Shown: positions 37,328 to 46,990, counted from the stretch's first letter. The stretch: 64,000 bases of DNA from COE1 sp036310845 (GCA_036310845.1 JAXJRB010000127.1:1-64000); one strand, 5' to 3'. A program made the numbers and translations. The notes: a model not told the origin generated them from the sequence alone.

Positions 37328-37441
37328 ATTACTGTTCATACAGCACTTACCATTTTCTGCTAAGTGCGTAAGAAAGTGTAGTATAGTTAAGCAAATTTAG
37401 GATGGATTTTTGCACGTTACTGGAACGGAATGAACAGTAAC
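37328..37441. repeat. MITE-like inverted repeat element R2, copy B
   Basis: This 114-bp copy has ends ATTACTGTTCA and TGAACAGTAAC and is inverted relative to copy A. Read on the minus strand it matches copy A along most of its length, for example GTTCCAGTAACGT, CAAAAATCCATCC, CTTTCTTAC and CACTTAGCAG. It lacks the 17-18 bases of the inner hairpin of copy A. Confidence 0.8.
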
Positions 37442-37473
37442 GGATCTTTGATTGCGTGTCAGCTCGCAACTTC

Positions 37474-37538
37474 CTATAAAGATTAAGGTGTCATTGTATT
37501 ACATTTCCATGAATACTATGACACCTTAATCTTTATAG
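37474..37538 (-). terminator. 21-bp hairpin after cheR
   Basis: Arms of 21 bp (37474-37494 and 37518-37538, core GATTAAGGTGTCAT) are perfectly complementary with a 23-base gap that can partly pair. It starts five bases after the cheR stop. There is no clear T tract, so it may be a terminator, a processing site or an inserted palindrome. Confidence 0.5.
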
Positions 37539-37542
37539 TTAC

Positions 37543-38325
37543 CTATGATTTACACTTTGTATAGAAGAACGAATTCTTTCTATCGTAATTAATTTCTTTA
37601 TAATTCATAATCTGTTCTGTACTTCCAATAAAGAGAACCCCTTCACTCTTTAAGGACGTATTAAACTTACGGAACACTTCATCCTTTGCCTCTTCCGTAA
37701 AATAAATTAATACATTTCTACAAACAATCAAATCACACCTATCAGGATAGGTATCTTTTAAAAGATTATGCTGTTGAAATTCAACTCGTGATTTAATCTC
37801 CTCTGAAATCTGATATGAAGGACCTATCTTTGTAAAATACTTCTTTTTCAAATCTTCAGGCACAGATACAATACTCTTTTCATTGTACAAACCTGTCTTC
37901 GCCTTTTCAATAACCTGCTTATCAATATCTGTCGCTATGACCTTAATCTGATTCAAAGGAATATGCTTAGAAAAAGCCATAACAAGCGAATAAGGCTCAT
38001 CACCTGTCGAACAAGCTGCACTCCATATCTTAAGATTTTTACCAAATTTTTGAATCAATTCCGGAATAATTTCCTGATCCATCAATCTCCACTGTTCCGG
38101 ATTACGATAAAATTCAGACACGTTAATCGTAAGATAATTAACAAAATCATCAAATACAGCTTTGTCATCTTTTAACTTTTTTAAAAAATTATCATACCCC
38201 GTTATTTTATACTTTGCAATTAGTGTATCAATTCTTCTTTTCATCTGCTTCTCTTTGTAAGCATTCAAATCAATCTTCGTCAAAGTATAAACTTCTTTTT
38301 TAAAATATTCGTAATCGTATACCAT
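37543..38325 (-). CDS. CheR-type chemoreceptor methyltransferase
   Basis: This 260-residue protein has an N-terminal helical CheR domain (about 1-75) and a SAM-dependent methyltransferase domain. Motifs include YLTINVSEFYRNPEQW, the SAM loop SAACSTGDEPYSL, and IVCRNVLIYFTEEA. It should methylate glutamates on chemoreceptors. No other chemotaxis gene lies within the window, so it is either a distant partner of a che operon or serves a non-flagellar sensory array. Confidence 0.9.
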   Translation of the reverse strand: MVYDYEYFKKEVYTLTKIDLNAYKEKQMKRRIDTLIAKYKITGYDNFLKKLKDDKAVFDDFVNYLTINVSEFYRNPEQWRLMDQEIIPELIQKFGKNLKIWSAACSTGDEPYSLVMAFSKHIPLNQIKVIATDIDKQVIEKAKTGLYNEKSIVSVPEDLKKKYFTKIGPSYQISEEIKSRVEFQQHNLLKDTYPDRCDLIVCRNVLIYFTEEAKDEVFRKFNTSLKSEGVLFIGSTEQIMNYKEINYDRKNSFFYTKCKS

Positions 38326-38389
38326 AGAATCCCCTTTCTTTTTGTATATACTATTTTAATTATAACACTTTTATCCCTATACGGAAATA

Positions 38390-38415
38390 GCTCTAGGAAC
38401 TTTAGTTCCTAGAGC
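38390..38415 (-). terminator. Probable terminator after the S1-domain gene
   Basis: The 11-bp perfect stem GCTCTAGGAAC / GTTCCTAGAGC has a 4-base loop. The T tract after it is poor (TATTTCC). Confidence 0.55.
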
Positions 38416-38443
38416 ATCAATATCCCCTAAATTCAAAATTAAA

Positions 38444-39595
38444 TTATTCTTCTTCAGCTTCCTGCTTTGCGATAACTGCATCAATATCAACAGATACAAC
38501 TTCTGCATCATCTGCAACTTCTTCAACAGCTTCCTTTACTTCTGGAGCAAATAAAGCCTTGATACTTAAGCTGATCTTCTTTCCTTCTTCATTGAAGTCA
38601 ACAACCTTTGCTGTTACATCCTGTCCAACTGCTAATACATCAGATGGCTTCTCGATATGCTCTTTTGCAATCTGAGAAACATGAAGTAATGCATCGATAC
38701 CTGGTTCAAGCTCTACGAATGCACCAAAATCTGTCATTCTAGCAACTTTACCAGTAACTTCGTTTCCTACAGCATACTTTGTAGCTGCATCCTTCCAAGG
38801 ATTAGAGTCATCAAACTTTAAGGAAAGAGCAACCTTAGTTCCTTCGATTTCCTTAATGAGAACCTTAAGAGTCTCACCAACCTTGAATACCTTCTTAGGA
38901 CTTTCAACACGTCCCCATGACATTTCTGAAATGTGAAGTAATCCATCTACTCCGCCAAGATCAATGAATGCACCGAAATCAGTAACATTCTTAACTGTAC
39001 CTTCAACAATGTCGCCAGCCTTAATCTTTTCGAATAATTCCTTCTGCATTTCTGCCTTCTTAGCAACGATTAACTGCTTACGATCTCCGATATATCTTCT
39101 TCTCTTAGGATTGTACTCGCTAATTACGAATTCAATTTCCTGTCCAGCATACTTGCTTAAATCCTTTTCATAAACATCAGATACAAGACTTGCTGGGATG
39201 AAGATTCTTACTTCTTCCACAACAACACTTAAACCACCATCTAATACCTGAGAAACTGTTGCTGTTAAAACTTCCTTATTATTGAAAGCTTCTTCAATTC
39301 TCTTGTTGCCTCTATCAGCAGCAAGTCTCTTATATGTGAGAAGAACCTGTCCCTCACCATCATTTACTTTAAGAACCTTAACTTCCATCTTATCGCCAGG
39401 CTTTACGAGGGTTGTAAGGTCAACATTTGATTCATTTGTATACTCGTTACGAGTAAGGATACCATCTGACTTGTAACCGATGTTAAGGATGATTTCATCT
39501 GGCTTTACATCGATGACTGTACCTTCAATTACCTCTCCTGTATGAATAGTTTTTAATGATTCTTCTAACATTTGTTCAAAAGTTAATTCTGACAT
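38444..39595 (-). CDS. S1 RNA-binding domain protein (RpsA-like)
   Basis: This protein of about 383 residues has four S1 domains in a row, starting near residues 15, 105, 190 and 275. Each shows the G-x-V-x-x-x-x-x-F/G pattern (for example GTVKNVTDFGAFIDLGGVDGLLH). An acidic tail follows. It is shorter than the six-domain RpsA of proteobacteria and matches the Firmicutes proteins often fused or linked to IspH. ATG at 39595 follows GAGGAGG and overlaps the ispH stop by 20 bases. A true ribosomal S1 role is uncertain in this group. Confidence 0.9.
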   Translation of the reverse strand: MSELTFEQMLEESLKTIHTGEVIEGTVIDVKPDEIILNIGYKSDGILTRNEYTNESNVDLTTLVKPGDKMEVKVLKVNDGEGQVLLTYKRLAADRGNKRIEEAFNNKEVLTATVSQVLDGGLSVVVEEVRIFIPASLVSDVYEKDLSKYAGQEIEFVISEYNPKRRRYIGDRKQLIVAKKAEMQKELFEKIKAGDIVEGTVKNVTDFGAFIDLGGVDGLLHISEMSWGRVESPKKVFKVGETLKVLIKEIEGTKVALSLKFDDSNPWKDAATKYAVGNEVTGKVARMTDFGAFVELEPGIDALLHVSQIAKEHIEKPSDVLAVGQDVTAKVVDFNEEGKKISLSIKALFAPEVKEAVEEVADDAEVVSVDIDAVIAKQEAEEE

Positions 39596-40424
39596 AATTT
39601 TGAACCTCCTCAATTATTTTGTTTGGGGTAGAAGCCCCCGCTGTGATGCCCACTAGTTCTACAGAATTAGGTATTTCTAATTGCAGGTCTGCCAGTGTCT
39701 GTATATAGTAGGTATTCTCACACTCACTTTTACAAAGCTCATAGAGCTTCCGCGTATTAGAACTGTGAGTACCACCTATCACAATCATAACGTCAACTTT
39801 GGCCGCTAATTCAATTGCTTCCTTTTGACGCTCTTCTGTCGCATTGCAAATAGTATTCGCAACAATTATATCATAACCTTTTTTTTGAAAAATTTCAACT
39901 AATTCTTGAAATTTCTTGTAGTTAAATGTCGTTTGAGATACGATACATATTTTTTCATCTTTTGAAGCTTCAAAAATCTCGGCTTCTTCTTGCGATTCTA
40001 TCACAGTTGCCGGTGTTTTCGACCAACCTTTAATCCCTTCGACTTCGGGATGTCCATTGTTTCCAATGATAATAATTTTTCTTCCTTCTTCACTTTCCTT
40101 ACGGACAATATTATGGATTCTCTTTACAAAAGGACAGGTTGCATCGATACATTCTAATCCTTTTTCTTCAACCAGCTTACAGATTTCCTCAGAAACACCA
40201 TGAGAGCGAATCACCACACTCCCTTCCGTTAACGCTTCCAAGTCCTCTTTACTCTCCAAAACCTGTACACCTTTTTTCTCTAAATCCCTTACTACTTCTT
40301 CATTATGAATAATGGGACCATATGTATATATTTTTTTATCTTTATCCGTTTGTTCGTACACTTTATCCACAGCACGCTTTACACCGAAACAAAAACCTGA
40401 TGACTTTGCCAATATTACTTCCAC
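39576..40424 (-). CDS. ispH: 4-hydroxy-3-methylbut-2-enyl diphosphate reductase
   Basis: This 282-residue enzyme makes IPP and DMAPP in the last step of the MEP pathway. The three Cys ligands of its [4Fe-4S] cluster are in SGFCFGVKRAV, DATCPFVKRIH and NTICNATEERQ. Its stop overlaps the start of the S1-domain gene. The order cmk-ispH-S1 is conserved in clostridia. Confidence 0.96.
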   Translation of the reverse strand: MEVILAKSSGFCFGVKRAVDKVYEQTDKDKKIYTYGPIIHNEEVVRDLEKKGVQVLESKEDLEALTEGSVVIRSHGVSEEICKLVEEKGLECIDATCPFVKRIHNIVRKESEEGRKIIIIGNNGHPEVEGIKGWSKTPATVIESQEEAEIFEASKDEKICIVSQTTFNYKKFQELVEIFQKKGYDIIVANTICNATEERQKEAIELAAKVDVMIVIGGTHSSNTRKLYELCKSECENTYYIQTLADLQLEIPNSVELVGITAGASTPNKIIEEVQNYVRINF

Positions 40425-40453
40425 AAAACACCCTCAACTTTCTTATTCTGTAA

Positions 40454-41113
40454 TTATTCAGAACACATCTCAATCACCGCATCTGCCACTTCTTCTATCG
40501 TCATATCCGAAGAATCAAGCAAAACTGCATCCTCCGCTTGCTTCAATGGTGATATATCGCGATTCATATCACGGTAATCTCTTTCAATAATATCCTTCTC
40601 AATCACCTCTAAATCACATTGCTCTCCTTTGGCTTTTAATTCTTCATATCTTCTCACCGCACGCACTCTACTACTTGCTGTCAGATATACCTTTACATTT
40701 GCATTCGGCAATACAACCGTTCCGATATCTCTTCCATCCATAACAACACTTTCTTTTTCAGCCAATGCTCTCTGAAGCTCTACAAGCTTTTCTCTTACAT
40801 CCTTATTTGCACTGCTTGCTGATGCCATCTTTCCTACTTCTTCTGTACGAATCAGACCATTTACATTTCTACCATTCAGCCATACAATCTGTTCGCCATT
40901 TTCATATGAAATAGTGACATCCACATCCTTACAAGCCTCAGCAATCTTATCCTGCTCATCAGGCGCAACTCCTGACTCAAGAAAGAAAAGTGCCATAGCA
41001 CGATACATCGCACCTGTATCCACATAAATATAATTCTTTTTCTTCGCAATCAACTTAGCAATCGTACTCTTTCCCGCTCCTGCCGGTCCATCAATCGCAA
41101 TACTATAACTCAT
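40454..41113 (-). CDS. cmk: Cytidylate kinase
   Basis: This 219-residue kinase phosphorylates CMP and dCMP. It has the P-loop GPAGAGKSTIAK, the YVDTGAMYRA nucleotide motif, and DGRDIGTVV and RDYRDMNRDISPL segments typical of Cmk. It is the second gene after the flavoprotein in a run of housekeeping genes. Confidence 0.97.
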   Translation of the reverse strand: MSYSIAIDGPAGAGKSTIAKLIAKKKNYIYVDTGAMYRAMALFFLESGVAPDEQDKIAEACKDVDVTISYENGEQIVWLNGRNVNGLIRTEEVGKMASASSANKDVREKLVELQRALAEKESVVMDGRDIGTVVLPNANVKVYLTASSRVRAVRRYEELKAKGEQCDLEVIEKDIIERDYRDMNRDISPLKQAEDAVLLDSSDMTIEEVADAVIEMCSE

Positions 41114-41173
41114 TTCAAAACATCCTTTCTAACTACCTATAACTATTCAGCGTCTTCATAGTTACCTATATTC

Positions 41174-42505
41174 TTATACAGCTCCCGTTGCACTCATACC
41201 AGCAAGATAACCTGTCGACCAGGCAATCTGAAGATTAAATCCACCTGTTAACGCATCAAGATCCAAGACTTCTCCAGCGAAATAAAGTCCTTTTACCAAT
41301 TTTGATTCCATGGTAGATGGACTAACCTCCGACACCTTAACACCACCCTTTGTAACAATGGCTTCGTTATAATCTCTAATACCCGTTATGGTCAATTCCA
41401 AACATTTTATCGCATCTACAAAACGTTCTCTTTCTTCCTTGGTAATCTCATGAACCTTCTTATCAGGATTAATTCCTGCAAGCATAGGCATAATCGGCAA
41501 CAGCTTTGCAGGAAATAGCGAAGTTATCGCATTCTTAAACTGTTTGTTTTTATTCTCATCAAATTCTCTCAAAATTCGTTTGTCCAGCTGTTCCTTAGTA
41601 AGTGCCGGCTTTAAATCAATATACAGCTTCGCCTGTTTTCCTTTTGCTTTATGCACATAGTAACTGCTGGCGCTTAGCATAAGCGGCCCACTCACCCCAT
41701 AATGAGTAAACAACATCTCACCGAAATCAGAATAAACCTTCTTTCCTTCTACCTCTACTGTTGCTGTTACATTACGCAATGATAAACCTTGCAAGTCCTT
41801 ACACCACTCTTCTTTAATCTGAAACGGCACAAGTGCAGGTGAAAGTTCTTCAATAGAATGTCCGCAGTCTCTAGCAAAACGATATCCATCTCCCGTGGAT
41901 CCAGTCAATACGTAGGAAATACCACCCGTAGCAACTATCACCGAATCTGCCGCTATTACCTCTTTGTTTTTCAGTTTCACACCAGTTATTACCGATGTCT
42001 GCTCTAACTTCTTCTTTTTCGCCTTTTTCTTATATTTATCATTTTTTTCTTCAACTATTTCTTCTGATTCTACTTTTTCATCAACAAGTTTTTGGGTCAA
42101 TACAGACTCAACTTCACGATTCAACAACAAGTTCACTCCTGCAAGTCTCATCTGTGTATCTAATGCTCTTATTACATCCGAGCTATGGTCTGACTCCGGA
42201 AAAACACGTTGTCCACGTTCAATCTTCAGTTTGCAGCCTGCCTCTTCAAAAAAACGCATAACAGCCTGATTATCAAAACCATATATCGCACTATACAAAA
42301 ATTTATCATGCTCCATAACATTAGAAAACAATTCTTCTATTTCACAGGCATTGGTTACATTACATCTTCCTTTTCCTGTAATAAAAAGTTTCTTTCCTAT
42401 TTTTTCATTTTTTTCAAGTAATGTTACCTGATGTCCTGCCTTGGCCGCCACGATTGCTGCCATCATTCCAGCTGGACCTGCACCTATTACCACAATATTA
42501 CTCAC
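41174..42505 (-). CDS. BaiN/HI0933-type flavoprotein
   Basis: This 443-residue FAD protein has an N-terminal Rossmann site (VVIGAGPAGMMAA), GKGRCNVTN, and the family C-terminal FAGEVLDLDALTGGFNLQ with WSTGYLAGMSA. Relatives include BaiN, a bile-acid reductase, and HI0933 of unknown substrate. An unusual Lys/Glu-rich stretch of about 30 residues (140-170, with KYKKKAKKKK) interrupts the fold. The start is GTG, sharing its G with the TAG stop of the upstream regulator gene (TAGTG). Confidence 0.9.
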   Translation of the reverse strand: MSNIVVIGAGPAGMMAAIVAAKAGHQVTLLEKNEKIGKKLFITGKGRCNVTNACEIEELFSNVMEHDKFLYSAIYGFDNQAVMRFFEEAGCKLKIERGQRVFPESDHSSDVIRALDTQMRLAGVNLLLNREVESVLTQKLVDEKVESEEIVEEKNDKYKKKAKKKKLEQTSVITGVKLKNKEVIAADSVIVATGGISYVLTGSTGDGYRFARDCGHSIEELSPALVPFQIKEEWCKDLQGLSLRNVTATVEVEGKKVYSDFGEMLFTHYGVSGPLMLSASSYYVHKAKGKQAKLYIDLKPALTKEQLDKRILREFDENKNKQFKNAITSLFPAKLLPIMPMLAGINPDKKVHEITKEERERFVDAIKCLELTITGIRDYNEAIVTKGGVKVSEVSPSTMESKLVKGLYFAGEVLDLDALTGGFNLQIAWSTGYLAGMSATGAV

Positions 42506-43431
42506 TAGCGCTTTTCCCTTTCTCTTTGCAATGGAGTACTCAATGTTGTCTCATCTATAAAATTGATTTCATCCTTAAGATATACCTGATAGTTATCCCA
42601 CACATCTTCTAGCGACTCCAAAGTTTTTCTTACATCATCCGGCCTCTTCAAACAAAGTGCTACAACCAGCGCATTAATCAGACTAAGAGGCGCCGCCAAA
42701 GAATCTACAATCGAAACCATCTCACTTCTTGCCATCAGATTACAGGATGAATACAAACACATTGGTGAATGAATCGTATCTGTAATCGAAATCACCTTTG
42801 CATTTCTATCATTTGCAAACTCCAATGCTTTTAACGTTCTCATTGAATATCTCGGAAAACTAATTCCAATCATAGCATCTTTTTCGTCTATACGAATCAT
42901 CTGTTCAAAAATTTCAGATGTACTTGTAGAAGCCAATAAAATTACATTTCCACGAATCATATTTAAATAGAAATACAAAAACCTTGCTAACGGTTCACAG
43001 CTTCTTATTCCAATAATATATACATGTTCCGCATTCAAAACAGTTTCTACTGCGGTTTCAAATGCCTGTGGATCTACATGTTCTATCGTAGCATTAATAT
43101 TTTCCATATCAGCCGCAAGTACTGCTGTTAAAATTTCTGACTGCGTACTCTTACCATACTTAGCGCCTATTTTTTGTACTGAATTCAATTTATTCTTAAC
43201 CCATTCAGCTAACGCTTCCTGAAATTCAGGATATCCTTCATACCCAAGACAATACGCGAAACGGACAACCGTTGATTCACTAATTCCAACCGTTGCCCCT
43301 AGCTTTGCCGCTGTCATAAATGCAGCCTGTTCATAATGATCCAAAATAAAAGTCGCTATCTTTTTATGACTCTTACTCATCTTATTATATTTATCATTAA
43401 TTCTGGATATCGTATCATTCCTGTAATCCAT
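42505..43431 (-). CDS. MurR/RpiR family transcriptional regulator
   Basis: This 308-residue protein has an N-terminal HTH_6 domain (about 15-75, with VGISESTVVRFAYCLGYEGYPEFQ) and a C-terminal SIS domain (about 120-250, with YIIGIRSCEPLARF). Such regulators sense phosphosugars and control sugar or amino-sugar genes. No sugar transport gene is nearby, so the target is unknown. It is translationally coupled to the flavoprotein gene. Confidence 0.9.
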   Translation of the reverse strand: MDYRNDTISRINDKYNKMSKSHKKIATFILDHYEQAAFMTAAKLGATVGISESTVVRFAYCLGYEGYPEFQEALAEWVKNKLNSVQKIGAKYGKSTQSEILTAVLAADMENINATIEHVDPQAFETAVETVLNAEHVYIIGIRSCEPLARFLYFYLNMIRGNVILLASTSTSEIFEQMIRIDEKDAMIGISFPRYSMRTLKALEFANDRNAKVISITDTIHSPMCLYSSCNLMARSEMVSIVDSLAAPLSLINALVVALCLKRPDDVRKTLESLEDVWDNYQVYLKDEINFIDETTLSTPLQREREKR

Positions 43432-43481
43432 TCATTGCCTCCAACATATCCAACAGAATATATATCATCAACATTTTTATG

Positions 43482-44027
43482 CTATGAACAGCCCTTAAAA
43501 ATATCTCTCAATAAATCTATTGTTTCCTCTTTTGTCAAGTCATAATCTCCTGTCTGTACCATACAGGCACAACCATGAATAAAAATCCACATCTTCATAA
43601 ACAACCCACTAGGATTCGTACACCCAAGAGCCGCCGCTTTATTGATTTCTTTACTAACCGCTCCCGTACGGCCATTTAGCAATTCATATAGGCTTTTTTC
43701 GCCTCGACTATCTGATAAAAACAAAAGTTGAAACAGTTTACTTTCTTCTTTTGCAAAATCTATATATGCAAGTCCCAAATGAATAAATGGTGTATCCACC
43801 TCAGACTCGTAATTTTCATAGTAATCAGAGAATACCTCTGCCGCCTTTTGATTAATATCTCCGCATAATTCCCCCATATTAGCATATACTCGAAAAATCG
43901 GTTGAGTAGAACATCCTATCTTCGCAGCCAATTTCCTAGCTGTTACATTTCCAATCCCTTCTTCTTTTGCTAATGCTAAAGCCGTTTCCAAAATTATATC
44001 TTTTGTAACCGATTCTTTCCTTGCCAT
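43482..44027 (-). CDS. TetR/AcrR family regulator
   Basis: This 181-residue protein has an N-terminal TetR HTH (about 10-50: LALAKEEGIGNVTARKLAAK, then IGCSTQPIFRVYANMGEL). The C-terminal ligand domain has no recognised specificity and contains the WIFIHGCACMVQTG segment common to clostridial members. It stands apart, 51 bases before the RpiR gene and after the pycB/oadA terminator. Confidence 0.85.
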   Translation of the reverse strand: MARKESVTKDIILETALALAKEEGIGNVTARKLAAKIGCSTQPIFRVYANMGELCGDINQKAAEVFSDYYENYESEVDTPFIHLGLAYIDFAKEESKLFQLLFLSDSRGEKSLYELLNGRTGAVSKEINKAAALGCTNPSGLFMKMWIFIHGCACMVQTGDYDLTKEETIDLLRDIFKGCS

Positions 44028-44104
44028 TCCCCAACCATACCTTTCCTAGTTTCTTTTGGAATAACTTTTTCCTACTTATCCCTTGCAAACCCTTTGTACT
44101 ATAC

Positions 44105-44147
44105 TTAAAAATCAGTATCGGACAGATAATTCATATCCGATACTGAT
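44105..44147 (-). terminator. Terminator of the decarboxylase cluster
   Basis: The 10-bp stem CAGTATCGGA / TCCGATACTG is followed on the minus strand by ATTTTTAAG, about 45 bases after the last gene of the cluster. Confidence 0.8.
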
Positions 44148-44192
44148 CCTTTACCAACATATTTTATTCTATATGAGACAAAATTTCAAGAA

Positions 44193-45629
44193 TTAAACAG
44201 GATATACTCCATTCTTTGTATCTGCCTGAGCCATATCAACCTTTTCCTGCTGAGCCTGACGATACTTAAAGAAGTCTGTAGCAACCTGTGGGAATAATGC
44301 ATAGGACAATACATCCTCATCCTGCTGTTTCCATTCCTTCATTTCTTCTTCAATCTTCTTTAACTCGTTTGGAAGCCTATCAGCCGGACGACATGTAATA
44401 ATCGCTTCCTTCTCTTCTGCAGAAAGAACCTTATCCTGCACTTCCTTATTAAACGGCTTAACAGTCTGACCATATTCACCACGTAATACAGCCTTTGTTT
44501 CCTTCGTAGCCATCTTATATCTTTCACCCATCAATACGTTAAACACAGCCTGTGTACCAACGATCTGAGAGGAAGGAGTAACAAGAGGTGGTTCACCAAG
44601 ATCCTGACGAACTCTTGGAATCTCCTGAAGTACTTCATAATACTTATCTTCTGCGTTCTGTTCCTTTAACTGACTAACCATGTTAGATAACATACCGCCT
44701 GGTACCTGATACATTAATGTCTTGATGTCTACACCAAGCACCTTTGGATTCAATAATCCAGATGCAAGAGCTTCTTCTCTGTATGGTCTGAAATGTTCTG
44801 CTATTTCAGCAAGAAGATTCTGATCTAAACCTGTATCAAATGGTGTATCCTTGAAAGTCTCAACCATAACTTCTGTTGCAGGCTGAGATGTACCAAGGGC
44901 AAACGGAGAAATTGCACAGTCAATTACATCAACACCCGCTTCTACAGCCTTTAAGTATGTCATAGCAGCTACACCAGAGGTATAATGTGTATGCAATTGA
45001 ATTGGAAGCTTTGTTGCAGACTTCATAGCCTTAACCAATTCCTCAGCCTTATAAGGAACTAATAAACCAGCCATATCCTTGATACAGATAGAATCTGCAC
45101 CCATCTCCTCAATATCCTTAGCCATCTTCATCCAGTAATCGAGTGTGTATGCATCTCCTAATGTATAAGAAAGAGCAATCTGAGCCTCACCTCTTCCTTC
45201 TCTCTGCTTAACTGCATTTGCAGCATTAACAGCGCACTGTAAATTTCTCAAATCATTGAAGCAGTCAAAAATTCTGATGACATCAATACCGTTTGCAATA
45301 GATTTCTCAACGAACTCTGTTACAACATCATCAGCGTAATGACGATAACCTAAGATATTCTGACCTCTAAATAACATCTGAAGCTTTGTATTCTTAACCT
45401 TATCTCTGATTTTTCTTAATCTCTCCCATGGATCTTCCTTTAAGAAACGTAAGGATGCATCAAATGTTGCACCACCCCAACACTCTAAGGAATGATAGCC
45501 GACTTTATCCATTGTTTCAAGAATAGGGAGCATAAGCTCGGTCGGCATTCTTGTTGCTATTAAAGACTGATGAGAGTCACGAAGAACTGTTTCTGTAATC
45601 CCAACAGGTTTCTTAACGATTTCTGACAT
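44193..45629 (-). CDS. Oxaloacetate decarboxylase alpha / pyruvate carboxylase subunit B (5S-type)
   Basis: This 478-residue carboxyltransferase has the HMGL-like barrel with VLRDSHQSLIATRM and the metal-binding His pair in LHTHYTSG; the active-site Lys is probably in CIKDMAGLL. The conserved carboxylase domain follows. The C-terminal biotin domain of classical OadA or PycB is absent; a separate biotin carrier gene is in the same cluster. It should move a carboxyl group between oxaloacetate/pyruvate and that carrier. Confidence 0.92.
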   Translation of the reverse strand: MSEIVKKPVGITETVLRDSHQSLIATRMPTELMLPILETMDKVGYHSLECWGGATFDASLRFLKEDPWERLRKIRDKVKNTKLQMLFRGQNILGYRHYADDVVTEFVEKSIANGIDVIRIFDCFNDLRNLQCAVNAANAVKQREGRGEAQIALSYTLGDAYTLDYWMKMAKDIEEMGADSICIKDMAGLLVPYKAEELVKAMKSATKLPIQLHTHYTSGVAAMTYLKAVEAGVDVIDCAISPFALGTSQPATEVMVETFKDTPFDTGLDQNLLAEIAEHFRPYREEALASGLLNPKVLGVDIKTLMYQVPGGMLSNMVSQLKEQNAEDKYYEVLQEIPRVRQDLGEPPLVTPSSQIVGTQAVFNVLMGERYKMATKETKAVLRGEYGQTVKPFNKEVQDKVLSAEEKEAIITCRPADRLPNELKKIEEEMKEWKQQDEDVLSYALFPQVATDFFKYRQAQQEKVDMAQADTKNGVYPV

Positions 45630-45708
45630 TACCTTTTCCTCCTGTCAAATACTATATAATTTTATAAATAAGCTGTGCAATTCGTAAATCCTTCAGATAA
45701 ACATTTTA

Positions 45709-45843
45709 CACATACAAGCTGTGCAACTCATAAATCCTTCGGATTGATGAGTCGCGCTCTGCGCTCTATAAATACAGACTTAAATACATATCTGTTCATG
45801 CTAGCATGACATCTATGTATTTAATCTGTATTTGCACAGCTTT
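45709..45843 (-). repeat. Large nested hairpin between oadB and the alpha subunit gene
   Basis: AAGCTGTGCAA at the oadB stop pairs with TTGCACAGCTT about 130 bases on. Inside are two stems: AAATACAG.TTAAATACATA with its inverse around CATGCTAGCATG, and ACTCAT.AATCC/GGATT.ATGAGT. The unit GGATTTAYGARTTGCACAGC then repeats once more at about 45672. It may set expression of the gene that follows. Confidence 0.6.
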
Positions 45844-46990
45844 AGAATACACCGAAGATTGCCATAAATGTACCAGCTGCTACAGCTGTACCGATAACAC
45901 CGGCAACGTTAGGTCCCATAGCATGCATAAGCAGGAAGTTTGTAGGATCTGCTTCTGCACCTACCTTCTGGGATACACGTGCAGCCATAGGAACTGCAGA
46001 TACACCAGCCGAACCAATTAATGGATTAACCTTACCCTTTGTCAGTACGCACAACAGCTTACCGCCTAATACACCTGCTGCTGTACCAAACGCAAAAGCA
46101 ATAAGACCTAATACTACAATCTTAATTGTACCCATGTTCAAAAATGCTTCTGCACTTGTAGTAGCACCTACCGATGTACCAAGTAAGATAACTACGATAT
46201 ACATCAATGCGTTAGAAGCTGTATCTGTAAGCTGTCTAACAACACCTGATTCTCTGAACAGATTACCTAACATCAGCATACCAACGAGCGGAGCTGTTGT
46301 AGGAAGAATCAAACATACAACAATTGTAACAATGATTGGGAAGAGAATCTTCTCAAGCTTAGATACTGGACGAAGCTGTCCCATCTTAATCTTTCTCTCC
46401 TTCTCAGTTGTAAAAAGCTTCATGATAGGTGGCTGAATAATTGGAACTAATGACATATAAGAATATGCTGCTACCGCAATAGGTCCAAGTAATGCAGTCT
46501 GTCCAAGCTTACCAGCAAGGAAAATAGAAGTAGGACCGTCAGCACCACCAATAATAGAGATTGCCGCTGCTGCCCTATCATTGAATCCAAGAGCAATTGC
46601 GCCAAAGTATGCTGCAAAAATACCAAACTGAGCTGCTGCACCTAGCAAGAAACTCTTTGGATTAGCAATCAACGGACCAAAGTCTGTCATAGCACCAACA
46701 CCCATGAAAATCAGAGACGGCAAGATTGCCCATTCATCAAGTAAATAGAAATAATATAGTAAGCCGCCCGGTGTTCCATCCTCACCAATTGGTGCCATGA
46801 TGTCAGGATAAATATTAACCAGCAGCATACCAAATGCTATTGGAGTAAGAAGCAACGGTTCAAACCCTTTTGCAATAGCAAGATAAAGGAATACACATGC
46901 TACGACAATCATGATAATGTTACCACCAGTCAGGTTAAAAAACGCTGTCTGATGAATCAGATTGTCTAATGTGGTTATGATATAAGACAT
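45842..46990 (-). CDS. oadB: Na+-translocating decarboxylase beta subunit
   Basis: This 382-residue polytopic membrane protein decarboxylates carboxybiotin and pumps Na+ outward. The key motif SIIGGADGPTSIFLAGKLG is at 145-163; the Asp at 151 corresponds to the essential Asp of Klebsiella OadB. About nine to eleven helices are predicted. It lies between the biotin carrier and 5S-type genes, so it probably serves both carboxyltransferases of the cluster. Confidence 0.95.
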   Translation of the reverse strand: MSYIITTLDNLIHQTAFFNLTGGNIIMIVVACVFLYLAIAKGFEPLLLTPIAFGMLLVNIYPDIMAPIGEDGTPGGLLYYFYLLDEWAILPSLIFMGVGAMTDFGPLIANPKSFLLGAAAQFGIFAAYFGAIALGFNDRAAAAISIIGGADGPTSIFLAGKLGQTALLGPIAVAAYSYMSLVPIIQPPIMKLFTTEKERKIKMGQLRPVSKLEKILFPIIVTIVVCLILPTTAPLVGMLMLGNLFRESGVVRQLTDTASNALMYIVVILLGTSVGATTSAEAFLNMGTIKIVVLGLIAFAFGTAAGVLGGKLLCVLTKGKVNPLIGSAGVSAVPMAARVSQKVGAEADPTNFLLMHAMGPNVAGVIGTAVAAGTFMAIFGVF

